From: Sabethes cyaneus
Lineage: Eukaryota > Arthropoda > Insecta > Diptera > Culicidae
DNA: 64,000 bases
Direction: 5' to 3'
NCBI RefSeq assembly: GCF_943734655.1
Contig: NC_071355.1
Coordinates: forward strand, 72,687,449 to 72,751,448
This document shows, one piece after another, positions 23,410 to 33,945 of this stretch; the first letter of the stretch is position 1, and the number at the start of each line of letters is the position of its first letter. The position numbers and the translations under genes are program-made. The notes under the pieces were generated by a model. The model saw nothing but the letters and a program-made list of their open reading frames with translations. It did no database searches and had not been told where the DNA came from.

Positions 23410-24642
23410 ATTTTAATTTCATTATTTCAATTTGATTTTTTTTGTCTGTTGAAGAACACTCAATTTCAAGCCAAATAGTTTTTAACCGAAAATAATTCCC
23501 CATTTACTGAATAAACTCCTTACGGTTAGGCTATGTCAGATTTTTTCTTGTAAACCCCCCCCCCCCCCCCCAAGGAACATTTCTGGCTACACCCGTGCAG
23601 TGAAGATTATAGAGCCTTAAATATTTTTCCCGATAAAAAGGCGTTTTCTCAACAATGATGGTTTTGGTCGTTAACTCAACTATGCATCCATGGGCAGTAC
23701 GGTGATCGTCAAAAGTCTTATTCGAAGATCATTTTTATTTTTAATGAAAAAAGGTGGAATTCTAGAATATTTCTTTCTAATACTGGCCATTCCAAGACGA
23801 CCATGAAAGTCTAGCGGGTAATTCCCGGCTTGGTTTAAAAACCATTCGTTTTGGGGACGGCACATACATTTTTATGGCGTGTTGCCAAAAACGAACCGAT
23901 GATAAATACGATATTTTAGGGTTAGAACTTGCAGCTGTATACTTGAGCTAAATTTAAACAAAATTTTTATACTAGCTATTGGACTGCAGTGACATGTAGT
24001 GAAAAATGAGTTTTTTCCGAAAATCTCAGAAAAATAGAGAAGCGGCACTGGAAGGGGGATTGATCAATCCGTACAAAACTTTGAGAAATTGAATGTGAGG
24101 TCAGAATGAGCAATAATACCAAATTTGGTTGAAATCGGAGGTGGTCGATTACAATGGGTTATATCACTTGAGAGGGAATGACCCCTACATAAACTTAAAA
24201 ATTGAATTTTTCAAAAAACCCAAGATAGAATATTTTAAGACTTTTTTCAAATTAATCGTTTCGACCAATACTAACATCCTGTGAAGAAAAATCAGAGGTG
24301 CATGAAAGTTAATTAATACATGCCCTCGAACATAGCGTGCAATACCATTCTGACAGAGCTGTCTGCACTTTGCGTTCTGGTTTTACTTATTTTTACTTAC
24401 TCGAGTTTACTAATTATTATTAAACTATAAATATCCCATACATAAGTTTTGCAAATTTTGTTTGATTCAAGCACAGACATAAAGATAAAACTCTCTTTCT
24501 CTCTGTCTAATTCTTTGCCAGCTGTCTAGTGTTCAGGCAACATGTGTATGACGATATGTTTTGTGGGATTTTATTCAAAGAATGATATCTGTTTGTTCTT
24601 TGGTTGATATAACATTAATTTTATATCCTTATTATTAATTTT
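23410..24642. other. AT-rich stretch with a 17-C run
   Basis: No gene or clear element is seen. Seventeen C occupy 23555-23571. A CT-rich patch (CTCTCTTTCTCTCTGTCT) lies at about 24492-24509. Confidence 0.35.
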
Positions 24643-24965
24643 ATGCGTGCTTGTGTGCATCGGGTTTTACCCTTCCTTCAAACCTTGCTCTACTTCACCC
24701 AGCTCGTTTCTTATACGCCAATCCACAATTTTAGCCATCCCTCGCGAGTCCTATTACGTTGGTCTGACAGTACACTAAAACTACAACTGACTTTTGCACT
24801 GTTGAAGAGGTTTCATTGGGAATAGATTTCAAGATGAAGGAAGGATAATGAGAAGCCTGTGAATGAACCCATGCTAAAGTCACTTTGACTTCGAATGGTC
24901 TGATTCTACTAACACTCGAATTCACCGACCATACGCTTGTCAAAGCAGTTTCGGTAACCTTGCGG
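24643..24965 (-). repeat. Second SINE-like family, minus-strand copy
   Basis: The complement matches 4760-5095: CTGCTTTGACAAGCG, TAGTAGAATCA, GTGACTTTAGCATGGGTT, TTTGAAGGAAGGGTAAAACC and ACACAAGCACGCATAAAATT appear in the same order with many substitutions. Confidence 0.6.
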
Positions 24966-26045
24966 TTACAGAATCGAATTACTTTACTTCTACTATTACC
25001 CTATTTTTACTTAGAATGCTTGCCTGTTAAAACTTATTTTCTATTTGTATTTTTTTTCCTTGATCCAATTTTAAACAGATCAGACTTAGTCCTATGTGAT
25101 TTTAATTTTAATTCCTTTTTTTTTAATTTTTTCTCCACTTGGTTCAATATTATCTAACACTTGTCTTATCATTCTATCGTGCAAAAATTTCAACTATTTT
25201 TCTTAAAATAAGTTTTGTTAACTTTTGACAAAATATTGCGCGAAATTTCAGTTTTTGCGTGTATATTGTTCACATTCTGTCTCATTTACATCAAAATTGC
25301 ATCTATCTTCAATTCGATCTAAGAAGTTTGTATCTACATTGTATGTTTTTATTTTGCTTGTATGAGTCCAATTTCATTTAGGTGTTAACATTATTTCCTA
25401 ATGTTAATTTATTATGTTTATAAATTTTTGTCAAGTATATATTTTAGTATTCCTTAATTTACGACAAATAATGCAAGACGAAAAACAAACGTAAAATTTT
25501 GAGATAAAATGGAATTTGTTAACAAAATAAACATAAACATAAACAATATGAAAATAAGCATAAACCGTGTAATGAAATATTATTTTTAGAAAGGTTTAAT
25601 TTGATCCAGACGAAATAAAATAATATTGACAACTCTTAGAAAAATAATATTAGTGAAAGAAAATCAAGAAAACAACACTAAGGAAGTATTAATGATAAAT
25701 CAGGACAACATTGACACAAATATAAAAAGCTAAATATGTTAGTTAACAATGTTATATGTTATTTATTTAAAAACTGTTAAAATGATACTACAAGTAAATA
25801 TATATGCAATTTAAAGATATATAAAGTATAGAAGATGTAGTATACAATATGATTTCTATGATCAGAAATAATAAAAATAGTCAAAGAATCCCCACAGAAA
25901 TCAACGGTAATTTTGGGTAGGGGGAAGTCATCTTTGCCGTACAGCCTCTATGACCGGACACTAAGACTTCTCAAAAATAAAGATTAATAAAAATATTCGG
26001 AAAGCAAGGAACAATAGTAAATTGCAAAATTTCATGGTATCCCAA
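24966..26045. other. Very AT-rich stretch, nothing recognised
   Basis: Long A/T runs and no open frame of interest. GGGTAGGGGGAAGTCATC at about 25915, followed by CTCTATGACCGGACAC, echoes CTCTATGACCGGACAG at about 26863, so 25910-26880 may be one old repeat into which the element 26048-26604 jumped. Confidence 0.3.
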
Positions 26046-26047
26046 TA

Positions 26048-26604
26048 GAGGTTTTCCGTCAACATTTTTTTTTCATTAAATGTTCAGTTTTGACTCTTAG
26101 AAATAATACCCATATAAAACTTTCTTCAATAAAGCCTATAACTAATGTAAAAATGAAAAACTAAAATACGTATATTTCAACCCGTTACTTCTCGGATGTA
26201 TAACATGCCCTTTTGTACCAGTATCCTCTATTTTCACCGCTTCGTAATCATTTGTGCCACTCTTTACTCTTGTGGCAAGCAACACACGAAACGAAAAAGA
26301 AGTTAATCATTAGCTTTTCATTCGTTTTGTCCTTTTCACTCAACCGCTGATACACGTATGTCAAAATCTGTTGTGCAATGCTTCCAGAAAATCTGAAAAT
26401 TTTGATAAACAGTGCAGCCGAAAACTCAACAGTCGTGATTTGGTGAAAAGAAATTCAACATTCTTGCAATTTGCATTGTTTAAAAAATCGTAGTAAATTC
26501 TAGAGTCAACGAAAAAAAAATATTTTTGCACTATTGTCATTCGTATTGGCAGTACATCCGAGAAAAAATAAGAAAAGGTGGGGTATGATCTGACGGAAAA
26601 CCTC
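26048..26604. mobile_element. 557-bp TA-flanked non-autonomous DNA element
   Basis: Perfect 14-bp inverted termini GAGGTTTTCCGTCA and TGACGGAAAACCTC are flanked by TA at 26046-26047 and 26605-26606. No coding capacity. The TA duplication suggests a Tc1/mariner-type source. Confidence 0.75.
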
Positions 26605-26885
26605 TATTATGATGTCTTTGTTTCAAAAAGTAAACAAATTAGAACTGTCGAACGGTTCAACTATTAAAACAGACAGAATCGGGTAAATGTCATAAAAGTG
26701 CAGTCGCAAATGATTTTAATAAACAAAAGATGCGATATTTCTGAACGTTGGCTTGATAAAGTTATTTGTTCGAAACAGTTTAAATATGATATGAAAATAT
26801 AAGAAAAAACTTAATTTTTTGAAACTGTGCCGTGTCTTCTATGGCCAGACACCAACCTGTTCTCTATGACCGGACAGTAAAGTAA

Positions 26886-27260
26886 TCAGCAAAATATACT
26901 TACTTCATCTAGAATTGCTATATCTTTGATTCCTATGTAAAATAAAACCAGTTTTTTTAACGAGTAGGGAAATCTGCTATCAGACACCTGAGAAGACAAC
27001 TCAGGGAGTGGGGTTTGGTATCCCGACCCCCCTACTGGGGCGTGAGGATCCAGACCCACTAAAACCCTACTCAAGTCTCCAGCCTTAATCCCCCCTGGCA
27101 CCACCTTATCGGTATTACTTCAGGGAGGGGCTATTGTGCTTAACGCACACTCTTAGATAACTACTGGACTATGGTAGTTAGGCTGTTTATTCGCCGTTGA
27201 TCGGCTTTCCAGCGGTTTTGTAGCTCAAGTACGATCTGGGTAGCAGCCGCATTGACCGCA
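26886..27260. other. GC-richer block, probably part of an unassigned repeat
   Basis: The block contains GACCCCCCTACTGGGGCGTG, CTCCAGCCTTAATCCCCCC and CGGCTTTCCAGCGGTTTTG, in sharp contrast to the AT-rich surroundings. A minus frame of 72 codons has no known domain. It has the look of an untranslated region of a non-LTR element, but no partner copy is in the window. Confidence 0.3.
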
Positions 27261-30114
27261 ATGTGAAACTAGTTAAGCAATGCGAAACGTAGAAAAAATC
27301 AGAAAAAAATTGCATTAAAATATCAGCAGCCGCGTACATTTTTGCATGCATTCTACATTACCAGCACTCTCAACAAAAAAATTATGTGAATAGAACTTTA
27401 TTCAACTTTTATACAGCAAACCTGCCAGGACTGGAGTCACAAGGTCTGTGCTGAAGTTTTAAATTGTTCTAGGATCTTTTTCTTCTATTGATGCTGGTTT
27501 TAATAGATCAGTTTATCATGTCCAAGCATAGTAGCTTTCGATTTGAGCTAATTTGTACTCAAAATACTATCTACTTTTAAAATCAACCTTGCAGCGCAAA
27601 TTTTATTGCTTTGCATTTTTTGCCTATAATATTGTTTCTCTCTACATTAAAGTGTAAATAGAAGTAATAAAGTCGGCATTTTTTTATGTTTTATCTTAAA
27701 AACCTAAAGTATCCGAGCATAGACGACTCCCCCCTATCAAATAGAACACTTTTAGATCCAGTCTTGCACAGAAAAGAATTATACAGAAAAAACAGAAAAG
27801 ACTTATACAACCGGCTTTAAAAAAAACTTATATTTAAAAAATTGTACTAGAAATATTATAAATAATTATAAACAAGTAGGTCAAAAGAATGCTGAAACTG
27901 TAATTGTAATGTAATTCAAATTGATCGTGAAAATATGTGAAAAACAACTTTATATATCATATCATTATATTAGTAGTTTTTGCCGTACTTGAATCCTATT
28001 CTGATTTGAATTAAAATTGTTTATCTAATTTGTTATTATTAGTTTCAATAAATACTTATTCTGTAGTCTCACGATTTTATAATTAATATCAAATGAAAAA
28101 TACAGTTTTTCAAAATTTATAAGTTTTTTTTTCTTATTCACCGAAATTCCCTGTTCTACCATCTCGTTGTTAGTAAATATTCGGTTGCCAATAAAAAAAT
28201 TGTACTGTCCTTTAAATTTGCACTTATTAAAGCGTCATTTTCCTGAGAACGCATAATCCAGTATAAATGTCGTTGCAGGAAGATTTATTCGGATTAAGGG
28301 AAAAGCTGTACAATGTATTACCATTAGCGACATTCTAGGCGAGCTAATTCACGTCGTAATTGAATTTTAATGTATAGGTTATTTATTGGTTGCATTGTTT
28401 ATTTGCTATGGATTCATGCTATGGATGTATTATTTTTAAATTTACCTTGTCTTGAACCAATTGAGGAAAGGTTTGGTTTAACTCTGTTACTTTGTTAAAA
28501 TTAGATAGAACATTTTTCTCACTTCCTCATTGATGCGGGCATTTGGTTGGTTACCCGATCCACTTCCCTTACTAATAGTAACATCTCAGTTGGTACTACA
28601 AGGACGAAAAGGTTCGATAGCTAGTAGGCTAAGGTTTACTAAATAGGAATTATTATATCCAGTCATTTGCATTGGCGAATGACCAATATTGGCGGAGGAA
28701 ACCCATAGGGCTGAATAATATTGTAAAGGATATTGTTAAGAATGTTTTCTTACATTTCTTTATGACACTTTGTTTAAGAAATCATAGTTTTTTTAAATAA
28801 TGTCCAAGCAGGAAATTTCCTTTGGTTTTTTTTTTTGAGAAAATGGCAAATACTATAGTGTACTAATGCTGTTGTACTGTGCAATAGATGGGTCTCTTCG
28901 GCCAATTTTTACGATAATTCCAAAATTGCTAGTATCAAAATTTCCAAATTTGATAAAACGATTATAAACAATTTGGAATATCGGTTATGTCCGATGAAAA
29001 GGAGGAATAAAGGACTTTAAAAATTGAATAACATCTTTTTTTTGTTTTGTGCCGAAATCCATTACAATCTGTAAGTTAGAAAATAGTATAAAAATTAATT
29101 GTTCCCAACCTTTTTTAGTTTGAAAACCACCTGGCGGCATTCCTTATACTGTTCTGCTGCGAATTATATTTTTGGCGAACCCTCATTTGGGAAATGCTGC
29201 ACCACTGTTTATTATTAGTGAGTAAAATATTTCATTAACGTACATTAATTTTGGTTCTCAATCGTAAAGTACGATGCATACTTCTGGGATTAAAATACCG
29301 ATACACCCTTAAACACAGGATCATTTACAAATCCCGCAGCGTTAAAACTGCAAAAAATTGTAAAATTTCAGTCAATCAAACATCGAAAGTTTGATGGGTT
29401 CACGTTGTAGATAGTTTTCAAATTAGATATAAATTCATGTTCATCGATTATTATTATAATTTTTTAAGTATTATTTATATTATCAATTATTAAGTTCTGA
29501 AGATTTGAAATTTGAATCGTAGTGATAAAACAGATGCTCACTGCGCATCTTTAATAATCCCGCAGCGACCATCGATATATCGATTTACTGATTTATTAAT
29601 TTATTTATTGATTGACTTATTGATTTACTGATTTATTATTTTATTGATTTATTGATCCATTGAATTATTGATTTAATGATTTGCTAGTCTATTGACGCAA
29701 AAAACTATTTACTATTTGATTTTTAAACACGGCCCACCTATATTATTTCTTATCAGCATTCTCTGTTAAATTGAATCGAAAGGACACATTGGATTTTCTA
29801 AATAAACTAATATATTCAATTCTATACATTTACTCCCAGTATGTTTGAAGAATATTTCGATGTTAATTAATAAATTAATAAATTAATCAATAAATATTCT
29901 ATGTTTAAGCCCATAACAACAATCAAACATTTGAAATTACCAGAATAACCCTTTACAAAAATAGCGTAATATTCTTCTTTCAACGTTAAAACGTTTCTTT
30001 TCTTTATTAATAAAAAGAAGCAAAGCAAAAAAAAACAATGTGTAAAAAAAATTATATTTAAATATACTTTTAATTTTGAACCGCACTAATGAAAGTGATG
30101 CGCCCTAGTAATGC
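27261..30114. other. Long AT-rich stretch without genes
   Basis: No open frame or element end is recognisable. It holds the TTGATTTA microsatellite noted separately and several AATTAATAAATTAAT runs near 29860-29895. Confidence 0.4.
29577..29697 (+). repeat. Degenerate (TTGATTTA)n microsatellite
   Basis: About 15 imperfect units of TTGATTTA, ATTTATTGATT and TTTACTGA occur in tandem. Confidence 0.85.
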
Positions 30115-30185
30115 GCGTCATAAACAAACATATCCAGCGACCGGTGCCGGTCCGCCATCGCTGCTAGCCGAAAAACGGTTTCAGA

Positions 30186-30256
30186 TGTATTTGTTTTGAT
30201 CAAGTCCGCTTCAAACGCCAGCCAGCAGCAGCGGATTTACTTCAAAACAAATACAA
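30186..30256. repeat. Inverted repeat near the right end of the 14-kb insertion
   Basis: TGTATTTGTTTTGA at the left and TCAAAACAAATACA at the right, extended by AGTCCGCT and AGCGGATTT, form arms of about 25 bp around a GC-rich loop. Confidence 0.6.
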
Positions 30257-30289
30257 TCAAAACGCGCTCCCGGCTTCTTGGTCCCGTCG

Positions 30290-30460
30290 CCGAGGCGCAA
30301 CAAGCGACCGACTCATTCAATTTACATCGATCCGACTAAAGGAATTTACATCGATCCGAACAAAGGTGTTCGTGTCGGGTTCGAGCGGACGCGACAAACG
30401 ACCGACTCGTTCGATCTACATAGATCCGACTAAAGGTGTTCGAGTCGGGTTTGAGCGGAT
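30290..30460. repeat. Subterminal imperfect direct repeats of the 14-kb insertion
   Basis: The words CGACCGACTC, ACAT(C/A)GATCCGA, TAAAGGTGTTCG and GTCGGGTT(C/T)GAGCGGA recur two or three times in the same order, about 150-320 bp from the right end. Such repeats are common near transposon termini. Confidence 0.55.
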
Positions 30461-30611
30461 GAACGTTCAACCCGACAGTTCCGACATTTTTGTTGCAAAA
30501 TAGCCCGACAATGGATTCGAAACGGGTCGACATGTCGACTCGATGTTGAGTTGACAAGCAGAACTGTGGAGTTGATGTCGACTTGATGTCGGGTCGAGAA
30601 TTCTTACAGGG

Positions 30612-32236
30612 CGTCCATTCGGTTTCCGCACAACAACGATAGGCGCGGCCCATTCCGAATGCTCAACCGGCTTAAGAATACCCAAACGCAAAAGACGCTG
30701 GATTTCCTCTTCGACTGCTACTTGCACACTGTATGCTACAGGACGCTTGGGTCGAAAAACTGGTTTCGTGTCTCCTTTCAGAGTGAACTGGATTTTCGTT
30801 TTTGTGCAGAGGCCCATTTTCTCGGTGAACACCTTCGGAAAACGATCTTGTATTGCTTCGATACCTTGTTCCGACTGGTCGTTGATTCTGTGGCAAAACT
30901 GGCTGATTGGTACGTCCCACAGATTAAACAACTCCATCCAATCGGAACCTAAAATATTCAGGTCAAGGTTAGAAGATGCAACGCGACACATACCTCGTTT
31001 ATTGATGCCACTGAGCTCAACGTCACACCAAAATTCCAAAGCGAGATTGAGTGGCTCTCCTGAAGCAGTTCTAGCGTCGCATGACGGAGTATCACCCTGT
31101 GGTTGTCCAATCCGCTTCCATGTCGCATCGGAAATGATAGTGATATCCGACGCTGAATCGGCTTGCATTTGGACTGGTACTTTGTTGATCTGAACTTCAG
31201 CATACTTCCGTCTCTGGCTAACGTTTTTGACCGACACAACGTTCACGTCCTTTTGCTTTCTCGGCTCGAATTTCTTCTTCGCAGGCTTCTTCGAAAAACA
31301 ACCGCAATAGCCTTCCTTATGCCCCTTCTTCTTACAGTCACGGCACAGGTGTTCACGGTATTGGCAATCTTTTGTATAATGCATGCCTCCGCAAGACCAG
31401 CACGGGGTCCTGGGTAGCTCACTATTTGGTTTGTTACCGGAACTTTGTGGTTTATTTTTCTGCTTCACGAATCGGTTTTGATGCACTGCTCGCACTGCTG
31501 CTGCATGCGCATTCTCCACCAGAATGTTGTCCTGCTTCAGATTCGTTAGCTGCTTGCATTCTTCTACAATTTTCTCCAGTGAGATATCTGCCGTCTCGTT
31601 GAGCTTCGTAATCAACCGCATGCGTATGTCGGAATCTTTCGGTGACTTTAATCCACAGGCAAAAATTAGACTTTTAAACTGCTCCTCAGACAAGTCACGA
31701 AGTTTAAAGTCAACACACGACTTGTTAACTTTGCAAGAATATGTCACAAAGTCATCTGCATCTTCTTTGACTGTTTGAAGACACTGATATCGGCGATGAA
31801 AAATTGACACTGGCGATCCGTAAATAGCTTTCAGCTTCTCAATGGTCTGCGCGAACGAAAAATCTTTCGTCTGCTTTGGGAGGATGAAACTGCTATACCG
31901 CTCGTGCGCTGCTGGATTCAATTTCCGCATCAGAAGTCGGACCTTCGCATCGTCATCCAGGCTGCTGGCATCTTTGTCGAATAAATCAGCATACCTCGAG
32001 TACCACGTGTCGAAGGTGGATCCGTGCTCCGGATCATAGGCAAACTCAACTATATTGCTGGAGAGCGAATCCAAGGCTATCTCGTCTCTCGCTAGCGATT
32101 TCATGGCGATCTGTGTCGCAGAAAACTGATGCGTGAGCTGAGCCATCAGCTGCTGCTGCTGGGACAGGATTTGAAGCAACATCTGATTATAGCTTTGCTG
32201 CTGTTGGGCTCCTGCCGCTGCGGATGGATCGGTCAT
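30612..32236 (-). CDS. Gypsy Y gag-protease-RT, N-terminal part (interrupted)
   Basis: The frame opens with MTDPSAAAGAQQQQ, followed by a capsid-like gag. Two zinc knuckles follow at about residues 280-315 (CWSCGGMHYTKDC and CRDCKKKGHKEGYC), then a basic linker, and a retroviral-type protease with the DSA active-site triplet in ADSASDITIIS. The RT begins with the FRPKRPVAYSV and LGILKPVEHSEWAAP blocks and is cut after KPNGR. From there the open frame runs about 48 codons into the inserted segment, which is not element protein. The start at 32236 lies about 100 bp inside the LTR, as expected. Gag and pol share one frame. Confidence 0.9.
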
Positions 32237-32316
32237 GATGACTTAACCTCACTGTTCGAGCTGATGTTTTTTCCGTCGAGAACGCGATTTACTGGACTTT
32301 ACGCGAAAACCGGTAC

Positions 32317-32334
32317 CGAAGTCACTCGTCGCCA
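32317..32334 (-). other. Primer-binding site of Gypsy Y
   Basis: On the minus strand TGGCGACGAGTGAC begins three bases inside the 5' LTR. The TGGCGAC start is typical of Gypsy elements. Confidence 0.6.
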
Positions 32335-32337
32335 CTT

Positions 32338-32598
32338 TGTTGTGATATCATACGGTTATTCACACAACAAGAATTGTTAAAAACTATTTATTAATTATAT
32401 AAAACAGAGATAAGTAATAACGTGGTGTGCTTGCACTCGACCGGTATATCTCGGGACAGAAGTAGAAGTGAACCAGTGATGACAGCTCTGTTAGATAGTG
32501 GGCACGGTAGACGTCAGTCGCTTGACAGTGTCAGACGGTGAGCCCGCCGAGCCAGTGTTATCAGTTGTATTATCAGTCGGTAGGGTGGTCCTCCAACA
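32338..32598 (-). repeat. 5' LTR of Gypsy Y
   Basis: Same 261-bp sequence as 13550-13810, with one visible difference (CTCGGGACAG here, CTCGGGACGG there). It should carry the promoter of the element, reading leftwards into gag. Confidence 0.92.
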
Positions 32599-32623
32599 GA
32601 AATATATTGGTATAAACGTGAGA

Positions 32624-33584
32624 ATGTCAGTATCAGGCAGATATGTACGCGTTAGCCACGAAGAAGACGTGCACAATGTTTCGGATTGTGATTCGGACGT
32701 AATGGAACAAGATGCCGGGAAATACGTTCGTGCCCCGAAGTTTATTAGTGACGAGTACGAAGAGCCACGCAGCGATGAAGATGGATTCGACCAGTTCGAA
32801 CATTATCGATGCACAACGGATTGGAGGCAGGAGAACGAGTTGTTGAAACAACAACTCGCTGAAATGCAAAAGACTATAGATGAGATATCGAAGCGCAGCG
32901 CTCAGCAACATAATGACGACGCTAATACTCCGGAGAACAGTTGGAGCTGCTTCCGCATATTGCCATCATCACCCGCAGATGGAGGTGGTCCAAGCATCCG
33001 ATGGGACCAGATGAAACCATTCCCCAAAAATGTTCCAGCGAACAAAATGTGGGAGGAGTGGATGAAATACATAGAGAATTTCGAAATTTCTGCCTTCCTG
33101 TCTAATGCGCTTGACCCGGTGCGCCGAACACAACTGCTCTTTTTGTCTATTGGGGGAGCAATTGCAAGGCATCGTCCGAGCAGCGAAACTTCGTCCGGAT
33201 CTAAATAACAAACAATGCTATCAAATCTTCATCAAAAATATCGAGGACCACCTACGGTCCATGATGGATATTACTGCGGAGCATGACGCCTTCTTGTGTA
33301 TGAGGCAATTTAGAGGAGAATCCACTGTGGGCTTTCATGGCAGGCTAGTGGAAAAATTACGCCTGTGTCAGTATAGTACGAAAGACCAGGAACGTTTCGT
33401 CCATAACCAGCTTTTAAAAGGCATGACAAATCAGAAGCTTGCAGAGGACTGCAGGTTATACGGTCGCGACACTAAGGCCATTGTGCAGGCAGCCACTCGA
33501 GACGAAGCATATAAAGGGAAACGCCACAAGCAACCCGTGCGGAAGATGAGACAATCAACCAAATACGGAGCCATATATCCAGAA
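32624..33584 (+). pseudogene. Gypsy X gag, frameshifted and truncated
   Basis: The start codon at 32624 opens MSVSGRYVRV, followed by an acidic N-terminus, a coiled-coil-prone stretch (ELLKQQLAEMQKTIDEI), and the capsid-like block MWEEWMKYIENFEIS. Near 33150-33170 the frame shifts by one base, and the match continues with LQGIVRAAKLRPDLNN, a CMRQFRGESTVGFHGRL block and FVHNQLLKGM. The reading is cut at 33584 by the inverted LTR, so the zinc knuckles and all of pol are missing. Its first codons are separated from the leader by the whole of Gypsy Y. Confidence 0.8.
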
Positions 33585-33792
33585 ACACGAAGGACTGCTG
33601 AGCGAACAAACTACGTCTTACCTGTCCGAGCGTCTGCTGAAATAATGAGGGACGATACATGCGCAATGTTGCCAGTGACAATTGCACATCGTACAAGTCT
33701 CGCATGACAGTGTTGCTAACACTATTATCGTTAAGGGGAAGGAATCCTCAAATATAGAATCCTGCATACACATCATATGTATGCACCTCACA
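33585..33792 (-). repeat. Inverted partial LTR closing Gypsy X (208 bp)
   Basis: Read on the minus strand it equals 12711-12918 (TGTGAGG to CCTTCGTGT) without a visible mismatch. Beyond it the sequence diverges: gag here, the remaining LTR on the left. It therefore presents a second LTR start at the right outer end, next to the GTTAC duplication. Confidence 0.85.
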
Positions 33793-33945
33793 GTTACCAG
33801 CCGAAATACGAGCAATCTTAGCGGAGTTTGATCCGGAGCGGGCTACCAAATTAATAAATGTGTTGTCTCGACACTACACCTAAGATGGCAGTCCCACCAC
33901 GAGACTCGGTAGCGCGGCCCTAGTAAGGCAACCTACTTAAATCTG

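Larger units (their letters stand above)
16458..30611. mobile_element. 14,154-bp insertion in Gypsy Y, CG-flanked; giant non-autonomous or composite element
   Basis: The segment is bounded by CG at 16456-16457 and 30612-30613. Both ends start with CCC reading inward: CCCAGACAGAAAATTTTG on the left and, complemented, CCCTGTAAGAATTCTCGACC on the right. Beyond CCC the ends match poorly. It sits in a young Gypsy, yet its contents are old: LOA, R1 and RTE relics, SINEs, MITEs and AT-rich DNA. No open frame above about 170 residues and no transposase is visible. The 1.87-kb element inside it (20914-22788) also starts CCC and is CG-flanked, hinting at the same mobilising system. Confidence 0.65.
13550..32598 (-). 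mobile_element. Gypsy Y: young, complete Ty3/Gypsy element split by a 14-kb insertion
   Basis: Two direct 261-bp LTRs (13550-13810 and 32338-32598) bound it, and GAAAT at 13545-13549 and 32599-32603 is the 5-bp target duplication in the Gypsy X leader. On the minus strand the order is LTR, primer-binding site, one gag-pol frame, polypurine tract, LTR. LTRs differ at one position (G at 13667 region versus A) by eye, so insertion is recent. The internal part is about 4.9 kb once the 14,154-bp segment 16458-30611 is set aside. The interruption falls inside the RT domain, so this copy is disabled. Confidence 0.9.
12711..33792 (+). mobile_element. Gypsy X: aberrant provirus with an inverted LTR at its right end
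   Basis: It is flanked by GTTAC at 12706-12710 and 33793-33797, a 5-bp target duplication inside an RTE 5' region. The left end is a 265-bp LTR (TGTGAGG to TTCACA), then a primer-binding site, a repeated leader, and, after Gypsy Y, a gag gene. Instead of pol and a direct 3' LTR, gag runs straight into the first 208 bp of the same LTR in inverse orientation, so both outer ends are the LTR start. Without Y the element is only about 2.0 kb. It cannot have supplied its own pol. Confidence 0.8.

Noticed and set aside
23680..25157. Several 60-90-codon frames
   Set aside because: AT-rich, no motif, no splice context; expected by chance.
29577..29697. CRISPR-like array
   Set aside because: The repeats are a degenerate 8-bp microsatellite without unique spacers, in a eukaryotic sequence.
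30467..30611. C-terminal extension of the gag-RT frame beyond KPNGR
   Set aside because: The last roughly 48 codons are read from the inserted segment.
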